From Hymenoscyphus infarciens (taxonomy: Eukaryota > Ascomycota > Leotiomycetes > Helotiales > Helotiaceae), in NCBI GenBank assembly GCA_001414345.1, contig LLCB01000298.1, forward strand, positions 1 through 64,000: 64,000 bases of DNA, written 5' to 3'. The position numbers and the translations under genes are program-made. Under the pieces are notes generated by a model. That model did no database searches, had not been told where the DNA came from, and saw nothing but the letters and a program-made list of their open reading frames with translations. Positions 56,033 through 64,000 of this stretch are shown here, piece by piece; the stretch's first letter is position 1, and every line of letters starts with the position of its first letter.

Positions 56033-58144
56033 ATGAGTTACCCGGCACAAGAACCGCCAGCTGATGCTGCCGCTCCTGGTGCTCCCGAAGTGAGTGATGT
56101 TGTGCAACTGTGCTTCCAACACAACGAGCTAACTCGTAATCCGTACCTAGGCTGTTGACGACTTTAACGATGGAGACTCTGCACTTGGAGTAGGAATCTC
56201 CCTTTTCTAGAACGAATCAAAGACTAATGCAATCCCACCAGGATGATGATCAAGGCGATTTGGGTTCCACAACCAGTTCTATAGGTTCAAGCATTCTCAG
56301 ATATCGACAGGAGAATGGTCGGACGTATCACGCTTACAAGGACGGGAGTAGGGCCGCTTTAGTATTTATTCTTGCCATTTCAGACTTACTAATGTGATTC
56401 CAGAATATCTTTTACCAAACGATGAGGTTGGTGATGAGTTTAACTGGTCAAAATGAAATACAAGTGACTGAAGCTAACCACCTACTCCCCAAACAGGGTG
56501 AAAATGACCGTCTAGGTTTGATACTTTCCTTCTTTTAGCCATGTCCCATACTAACTTGACCAAAGACCTCCAACATCACATGTACTACTTGACTCTGGGA
56601 GGAAAATTATATGTTGCTCCAATACCAGAAGACCAGGTACTTCATCGAGTCCTGGATCTTGGAACCGGAACCGGAATCTGGGCAATTGACTTTGGTAAGT
56701 TTACAACCATCTGATGAAATGGCTTCAAGCTAACTTTTTCTAGCCGATGAACATCCAGAATCAGAAGTATGCCACTTCACTTGGGACCGGAGGCAAAAAC
56801 TAGACTAACACGACTAAGGTCCTTGGTGTTGACCTGAGTCCTATTCAACCAGACTTGTAAGTTTTGTTCGCCTCTAGTCTCTCAGCCCATTCATATCTTA
56901 GGTTGCAGAACAATTCCCAAATGTCTATAAAATATCAGATGCTAACGAATCACAGCGTTCCACCAAATTGTCATTTTGAAATTGATGATATCGAAGAGCC
57001 ATGGACGTACTCGAACAAGTTCGATTTCATCAACATGCGTATGATGGTCGGTACCATTGTTGACTGGCCAAGATGCTTCAAGCAATGTTATGAGTGAGTG
57101 ATGTCCTCTTCTCGCCACTTTTCAAATCTTCAACACGCAACACGTCTATGATCCGCCTTTGAATATCTTTTTACTCCCAACACCCCTCTATCTCTCTCAA
57201 ACCTCTCAAACCTCTCAAACCTCTCAAACCTCTCAAACCTCTCAAACCTCTCAAATCCCTCAGACCCCACAGACCCCTCGCAATTCACATACATCCTCCC
57301 CCCTTCACACCCCGTCTCAAACACACTCCCCCAAACCCAGCACTAACAACCCCCCTCCCAGCAATTTAAACCCCGGAGGCTGGATGGAGATAAAAGACAT
57401 CAAATTCCCCATCGAAGACAACGACGATTCCTTCCCGCCGGACTGCGCCGTCAAGAAATGGGCAGACCTAATTCTAGAAGGCACCACTCTCGTCGGAAGA
57501 GCCTGTGATTCCGCAAAGAATTATAAATCTCAATTGGAGGATGCGGGGTTCATGAATGTGGTTGAGATTAGGTATAAATGGCCGATGAATAGGTGGCCCA
57601 AGGATCCGGGATTGAAGGAGTTGGGTATGTCACCCCTTATCTTTTCTCTCTTTTTTCCCTTCCTCTTTTGGGCTTGTGTTTTTTTGGGATTCGGGAGGAT
57701 GAAAGAAGGAGGGGGTTTGACTTTAAGAGAGGGAGAAAAGCGATTAGAGAAATCTGGTTGAAGAGAACATAAGCAGCTAACATGAAAACAGGAATGTGGA
57801 TGCACGAGAATTTCAGTACCGGTCTCTCCGGTCTCAGCATGGCAGTCTTCACCCGCGCACTCGGATGGTCAACGGAAGAATTAGAAGTCTTCCTCATCAG
57901 TGTAAGGAAGGACATGAGGAATAACAAGATTCATGGCTATTACCCTATGTAAGTTCCCCTTTCCTGGGCCCTCTTCCACTTTCCATTCGGGGTTCTCGAG
58001 AAATCCAAGATCTGCTGGTTGATTCATGAGTTTTGTCTACTCCTCCCCCCCTCACCCCCTCGACACAGAAAAGGAAACCTCGTTTTGTGAAATCCACTGA
58101 CTCTAAGAAACAGATACGCGGTTTATGGTCAAAAGCCATTCTAG
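56033..58144 (+). CDS. LaeA-like SAM-dependent methyltransferase
   Basis: Twelve exons: 56,033-56,089, 56,151-56,189, 56,242-56,347, 56,404-56,426, 56,497-56,515, 56,566-56,694, 56,744-56,766, 56,819-56,856, 56,956-57,093, 57,362-57,624, 57,792-57,948 and 58,114-58,144; 340 aa, phases close exactly. The conserved N-terminal stretch YRQENGRTYHAYKDGKYLLPNDE precedes motif I VLDLGTGTGIWAIDFAD, then VLGVDLSPIQP, FEIDDIEEPW, NMRMMVG and NPGGWMEIKD. This is the Methyltransf_23 type common in fungal secondary-metabolism regulators and tailoring enzymes. LaeA-type regulation and small-molecule methylation cannot be separated by sequence. Intron 9 (268 bp) contains a 9-bp minisatellite. Confidence 0.87.
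57194..57257 (+). repeat. ACCTCTCAA 9-bp minisatellite in methyltransferase intron 9
   Basis: About seven tandem CTCTCAAAC units on the coding strand, ending in the decayed CTCTCAAATCCC. Three codons long per unit, so it reads open but is spliced out in the model. Confidence 0.9.
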
Positions 58145-58700
58145 CTACAAGTCCAACGAACGCCTCGAACTGTCAAAATCAATTCTTTTTTTTTTCTTCC
58201 AGAGCCCAAGCACACGATCTTCAAGTGAATTTTGAATAAGGGAATTTTGATTCGTGCAAAGAATGTTAATGCCAAAGCAAAAAGAAGGGAGAGGCAGGGC
58301 TCAAAACAATCATTGAAAGGTTCGCATTACATAAAACCAAACGTCTATATCCGAGGAAAAAAAATAAACACAAAAACACATCCCCAGATCGTCCTACTTA
58401 ATATCCCCCCTCGAAATACCTACTAAATCAGAAATAGAAAGACCTTGATCTAAAAACGTCCACTAATAAGCAAACCTTAAACCCAAGATTTCAAACCCTA
58501 AAATCTCACCCCTCTTATTCCTTATTCCTTATTCCCTAAACCCCTATAACCAACCCCTCCCTTCAACCTTTTCCTCTCAATCAGGACCCCTACCCTATCT
58601 CTTAACACCTCATCTCTAAAATTCTATTCCCTATTCCGGATCGATCTACTAAGAGTACCGGTGACTGAGAGATTAATTTAGTTACTACTAGTACTCCTCT
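58145..58700. other. 3' intergenic region
   Basis: About 550 bp of A-rich, C/A-biased sequence downstream of the methyltransferase; no gene seen. Confidence 0.5.
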
Positions 58701-58891
58701 CCTTGTTAGTAAGATTTTAAAATAAATAAACTCTAGGATAAATAAAATCTAAAACAAACAAAATCCAGAATAAACAAACAATCAATCAATTAATTAATCA
58801 ATCAATCAATCAATTAATCAATCAATCAATCAAAAACGTCAATTTATAGAACCCTAACCCTTGTCGTTAGAAATAACAGTAGCGAAAGATT

Positions 58892-58927
<36 letters not shown>

Positions 58928-60239
58928 AAAATAAGGATTTGAAAATAAGGATTTAAAAATAAGGATTTAAAAAGTAAGATTTTAAAAGTAAGATTTTAAA
59001 AGAGTAGAGGAGTGAGGAGGGGGAAGGGGGTAGTTAAGAGTAAGAAGAGTAAGGAATTGAATTTCTTACTTGCTATTTTGTTTTAATAGTTACTTTTTCT
59101 TTCTTTTTTAGGCTAGATTAGATGTTTTAGAGTTAGATGTTTTAGAGTTAGATGTTTTAGAGTTAAGGGTTTTAAGCTAGATATGTTTTAGTAAGTATAT
59201 AGTAAGTATATAGTAAGTACGTAGTAAGTACGTAGTAGGTAAGCTATAAGTAAGCTATAAGTGAGCTATAGAAGAACTAGAGACTATAGTTATATAAGTA
59301 ACTTCTAAGTAAGCTATAAATAAGCTATAGATAAGCTATAGATAAGCTATAAGTGAGCTATAGAAGAACTAGAGACTATAGTTATATAAGTAAGTTATAA
59401 GTAAGTAAGCTATTAATAAATAAGTATAAGTAATCTAATAAAGAGCGAGATACTCTAGAAAAGATTAAGAAACCTATATCAAAATAACCTAAGCTATTAA
59501 AAGAGAATATATAAGCTACGAATAAATATCTAAGCTATTAAAAGAGAAAAATATAGTTCTTTTCTTTAAAACTCTTTTAACTTTTTTTTTATAATTTTTT
59601 TAAACTTTTCTTAAACTTGAGATACTTACTTAGATCTAACTTATCTATAAGCCTCGCTTAAGAGTTAAGTAAGTATAGTATAATATAAGAAACTTAGTAT
59701 TATAACTACTTTTAATTATAATATATTAAAAATATCTTTCTTAACTAGTCTAGTCTCTAATACCTCTCTAGTTATATTATAAAAATCACTTTAATAACTT
59801 CCTCTCTTTTTTAGAAGATAATATATATCTTAAAACTTAGATCTAATTTTAATCTTTTAAAATAAAACATAAAATACTTAGATCTTCTTTTATAATAATA
59901 CGAACTATATACTACTAGTAAAGAGATATATAAGAGTAGATTTAGTTGAATAATATATACGATTTCTAAGCTTAGTATAAACGTAGAGAATAAATTAGTC
60001 TCTTACGAATAGAGAGAGTTAGAGTATATAGAAGTTTAGATAATATAAGATAAATAATTAGAACTAAGATAAAATATAGTCGTTAGCTAATATAAAAGTC
60101 TAAAACCTCTAAAACCTAGTATATAACCTCGGCTATTTAAGATAGCTAGCTATTATCTCTCTCTCTCTTAAAAAAGACTTATTCTAAGTCTTACTATTTT
60201 ATTATTATTAAAGCTAAGTTAGAATACTATATATAATAG
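58701..60239. other. Low-complexity and tandem-repeat AT block
   Basis: Contains (AATC)n about 58,775-58,832, poly-T of 37 (58,890-58,926), AAAATAAGGATTTG repeats about 58,928-58,970 and GATGTTTTAGAGTTA repeats about 59,120-59,165. It also has GTAAGTATATA repeats about 59,190-59,240 and a duplicated unit GTGAGCTATAGAAGAACTAG at 59,262 and 59,354. The rest is RIP-like AT-rich DNA without a readable domain. Confidence 0.65.
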
Positions 60240-62650
60240 CCCTCTACAAATATACAAAGAGAGTGCTTATAGAATAGTACCTAATATTAAGGAAAACTAA
60301 ACTAAAGAGAAAAGCGAAGAGTATAAGCACTCTAGCTTTATTTATATATATTAAGTAAAGCCTTAGCAAAGTCTTAAGATAACCTAGTTACGTAAGTGAC
60401 GTATATAACTAGGACTGTTATACTACCCCTCCTTTAAATAGGCCTTCTATAACTAAGTAGCTTTATCCTTCTTTAATATAGGAGTATTAACCTCTAGCTT
60501 ACTATAATCCTCTCTCTTAGCCTTATATACTACTTTCTATAGTAGAAGAGCTTCTAAGAGACTAGCTATCTTTAGCTTCTCTAAATAGCAGTTCTCTACT
60601 AGTTATAACACGTATATTAGTTATTAAGCTAGATACTAATTAAGGTCTTTATTATAGCCTTTCTACTTAATTTAGTAATAGAGAGACTACTATCTCTTCT
60701 TACTAGCTAGTATTTCTTTAACCTTTTATTCCTCTTCTTCGTTTATAATAATTAGTAAGAGTAGTATAACTACCTATCCTAGTAAGAGATTATCTATAGC
60801 CTTATATAACTTCTTAGAAGTAAAGATAAGGTAGACTTTAATAGAAGCTAGTAGTTATAATTAGAAAGTAGAACCTACTTCCTTAAGAATCTTAAAAGGG
60901 CTAGCTATCTAGTAGTCTAGCTTTTAGCTTAGTTATTAAGTTACCTAGTCCTTTATTATAATAAAGACTATATCTCCTACTCTAAAATCGACGTCTTATT
61001 TATATTTATTTACGTTTTATTCCTTCTTCTATTAAGCTTTTAATATATTTACTTAGCTAATGTCTAAGACCTTTTAGATTATCTTTATAACTATTATAGC
61101 CTCTTCTTATAATAGCTATTCTTTTATATTAGCTAGTTCTAGTATTTACTAGTTAAACGAGGTTCTTAGTATATATCCTTTTTATAACTTAAAAGGTAAT
61201 ATTATAATAGTATTATAAGATAGTACTAACTATATATAGTCTATTATTAGAAAGATCTTAGACTAATTAGTATAATAATAATTAATATATAACTATAAGT
61301 ACTAATTAAGATATTAACTTATAATCTTAGTCTAGCTATTAGTTTAAGTATAGTTTATAGTAAAGAGTTAAAGCTAAACATCTAAGATTTAAGTAAACTC
61401 TCTCTAAAACGCGGTAATAAAGTAAAGGCCTCTATCTAATATTATGCTTTCTAGAATCCTATAGTATTATAGAACATGTTTAATATATAACCTTACTATC
61501 TATTTAAAAGTAATATTCTTATCGTAGAGTATTAAAATAGACTACTTAGATAAGTAGTCTATTACTATAAATATATTATTATAACTATACTTATTAACTA
61601 GAAAGGACTTAAAATCTATAGCTATATATTACTATATATATAGTAGTACTAGGAGTAAGTATAGATAGCTAGGTGTTTTATCTTAAGGAACGTCTACTCT
61701 TCTATATTTATAGTAGTTTTATATATATCTTATAATATTAGCTTTTATATTTTACTAAATATATCTTAAATATAGAATCTAGTAGGTCTTATCCCTTTTT
61801 AAGTAAGCTAAAAGTATCTAATTATAAGCTTTATAAATTAAGTCTATTCTTAGTATATCTATGTCTAGTACTACTAAATAGTCTTAGTAAAGTAAAAGGC
61901 TTTTCTCTAGAGTATATAGGGAATTAGTAATAGTTTTAGCTTATACTTATATAGCTTAAAGTATTATAGCATTCTTATTTACTTAGTAGATTCGTTTTAA
62001 AAGTATAAATGATTCTTAGAAGTAGTCTTTATTAACTAAAGCTAGTATAATTAAGCTTATTTTAACCTCTAGGTCTTTAAGTACTTCTATATTAACTTAT
62101 TCCTTTATTAGGAGTATATAAGTCTAGTACTACTCTTTAAGTTCTTTCTATAAGTATATCTTATTTACTTTATAAGTTAAAGTATCTATTTTCCTATTCT
62201 TCTACTTTAAATAGAATATAATAATAAAATAGTACTTAGCTAAGGCTTTAGCCTACCTTGCTTAATAGATAGTAAGTTACTTAGTAGTTATAAAGTACTT
62301 AAGCGCCTTATAATTAGTATAAATATAGATCTTTAAATAAGTGCTTTATAGTTCTAGTTTTTATTCTATAAGTAAGTATATAATAGTAAGTAGCTCTTTA
62401 TTATATATTTTATAGTTATACTTAGCTAGAGATATAGTCTTACTAAAGTAGGCTATAGAGTACTATTCTTTATTAGCTTATTATTATTATAATACTTTAG
62501 TAATAATTCTATCTAAAGTGTCTATCTTAATTATAGTAGAAAGGTTAGAAGAGTAGTAGTAGAGAATTAGTATAGAGGTAAGTACTACCTTTAAGTCTTT
62601 AAATACTTCTTAGTACTTCTTATTAAAATTAAAAGGTATATAGTATACTC
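60240..62650 (-). mobile_element. Truncated RIP-mutated Ty3/gypsy retrotransposon
   Basis: Minus-strand frames give gypsy RT-RNase H text about 62,640-62,150 (FSKTISLA-x-YNYKIYNKELLTII, YTNYKALKYFITTK-x-LT) with integrase expected downstream to about 60,450. Numerous TAA/TAG mark RIP. A polypurine tract AAAGGAGGGG (about 60,426-60,435, minus strand) is followed by a TATAACAGTCC LTR-like start at about 60,412, so 60,240-60,412 is probably the 3' LTR. The RT core (YxDD) and gag are missing because homology stops near 62,650, where another element begins. Confidence 0.75.
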
Positions 62651-63204
62651 TCTCTATACCTCTCTAATAGTGAAGTCTTTAGTAAGAGATCTATGTCCTA
62701 CGTCTCTAAGACAGGAGCTCTAGTAAGAGTAAAGCTAGAGATATAAGTAAATATATATAAAAACTCGTATATATACTACTTATACTTAGACCTACGGCTA
62801 TATCTATACGATTACGTCATCCTATAGCAGGTGGTATAGCCTTCTTCTTAAACTAAGGAGCCTAGGCTTATAGCTATCTTTATATAAGAACTTATATATA
62901 TAAAGAAGCTAGTAAGAAGTGGCTATCTCTTCTAGTAGACTTTTAGATTATATAAGACTACTATTATCTATACTTATAAGAAGCTATCCTTAGAGAGGGT
63001 TAAGTATAGCTTAATTAGTACGTGGGTTATTCTATTCTTATATAAGATAAGTTAGTCTAGTAAGAAAGAAAGATAGTATAGTTATTTATATTTGAAAGAG
63101 AATATAAAGCTTACTATTCTTCTCTAACTAAAAAAGCTAATAAGTACTTAAAAGAGTACGTTTTAACTTATATATATATATATATATATATAGACTTTAA
63201 AAAA
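62651..63204. other. Presumed 5' LTR/leader of Copia-3
   Basis: AT-rich sequence between the broken gypsy element and the Copia gag start. The right-hand LTR lies outside the window, so LTR ends cannot be fixed. A short (AT)n run is at about 63,171-63,191. Confidence 0.4.
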
Positions 63205-64000
63205 GGGTTTTAAATATATCTTCTACTTCGTTTAAAGAAGAGAAGCTAATCGGCCGCTCTAATTATATAGAGTAGCTTATAGAAGCCGAGCTGTTTCTTA
63301 AGATAAACGGCTTTATATCTTATATCTTAGGTACTATTAAAGAACCTAAGAGGTCTTTATATTATAATAAGACAAAAGAAGGCAAATACGAAGCTAAATT
63401 AGACGAATTAGCAGTTAGATATAAGGATAAACTCGACGACTATAGAGCTAAAAGTAATAAAGCTCTAGCTGCTTTAGAATCTATTATATCTTCTAATAAT
63501 ATAAAGAGATATATAGATATCGATTCCTCTTCTATACTTTAGGATAAGATTAAGTCTAATTTTAGTAGCTCTAGTCTAGAACTAGTAGGTCGATATTATA
63601 ATAAGATAACTAATACCTGCTATAGTAACTTTAGTATTATAGAGGAATATATATCTGAAATTTAGTCTTTAGCTATATACTTAAGAAGCTTAGACGAAAA
63701 GGTTTCTAATACTTTTATATTAGTTACTATATTTAATAGCCTTTCTAGTTCTTTTAATTCTTTTATATCTAGAAAGTATAAAGATATAGGAAACGACGTT
63801 AGTTCTATAGACCTAGAAGAGCTAATAAGCAACCTTATAGGCGAAGAGTCTAGAATAACTCAAAGAAGTGATTTAGAAGCTAATAAAGCTTCTATTAAAA
63901 CTAGCTCTCTATATACCTACTATAATAAAAAGAGGTATATTAAGAGTAAATGCTTTATACTTCACTCGGAGCTTAGAAAGAGCTCTAATAATACTAGTAA
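63205..64000 (+). pseudogene. Copia-3 gag, partial, RIP-damaged
   Basis: A plus-strand frame from about 63,205 to the window end reads as a Copia-type gag polyprotein. SFKEEKLIGRSNYIE is followed by LIEAELFLKINGFI, a helical LDDYRAKSNKALAALESI region, and a zinc-knuckle remnant YTYYNKKRYIKSKCFILHSEL (C-x2-C partly lost by C-to-A/T type changes). Only three in-frame stops are seen in about 265 codons (near 63,268, 63,541 and 63,664, two where Trp is expected). It is therefore less damaged than the other elements. Protease and pol would follow outside the window. Confidence 0.75.

Overview
The window is chromosomal DNA of a filamentous ascomycete (Pezizomycotina; gene content fits a Leotiomycetes-type genome, but no species can be named). 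The evidence is short GT-AG introns (about 47-270 bp) with CTAAC/CTGAC-like branch sites, fungal gene families (DASH Spc19, Hst2 sirtuin, Met1-type siroheme synthase, HET domain, LaeA-like methyltransferase, DUF2985 membrane protein), and gene islands of balanced composition alternating with very AT/TpA-rich blocks in which transposon frames are full of TAA/TAG. The last pattern is what repeat-induced point mutation (RIP, C to T mainly at CpA) leaves behind.

Layout. 1-1.14 kb: AT-rich block with a 136-bp tandem repeat. 1.8-5.0 kb: three small minus-strand genes of unknown function, two of them diverged tandem duplicates. 5.4-8.0 kb: membrane-anchored polysaccharide deacetylase (+) converging on an Hst2-like sirtuin (-). 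9.7-18.4 kb: four small cysteine-rich 'CGH' genes; the first has an in-frame TGA and the second is split by a complete RIP-mutated Copia element (10,503-16,720; 171-bp LTRs; ACCAC target duplication). 19.2-19.9 kb: 636-bp inverted-repeat element with TA duplication. 20.2-25.7 kb: AT-rich desert. 26.2-29.1 kb: siroheme synthase (+) and DASH Spc19 (-). 29.2-33.6 kb: decayed HET gene (+) and decayed ankyrin gene (-). 34.8-40.9 kb: zinc-less quinone oxidoreductase (-), MFS transporter (+), DUF2985 membrane protein (+). 41,122-48,876: second complete RIP-mutated Copia element with 153-bp LTRs. 50.0-51.3 kb: Ctr copper transporter in five exons. 52.9-58.1 kb: divergent cytochrome P450 (-) and LaeA-like methyltransferase (+). 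58.7-64 kb: AT-rich block with tandem repeats, a truncated Ty3/gypsy element (-), and the gag start of a third Copia element (+) that runs off the end.

How the parts relate. Housekeeping functions (siroheme for sulfite reduction, kinetochore-microtubule attachment, NAD-dependent deacetylation, copper uptake) sit in the gene islands. The non-self-recognition-type genes (HET, ankyrin) and the small cysteine-rich family lie next to transposon blocks and carry nonsense, frameshift or insertion damage. The P450 and methyltransferase share one 1.1-kb intergenic region and may be a small co-regulated metabolic pair. Exon structures were read by eye from frame continuity, splice signals and family motifs; no searches were run.
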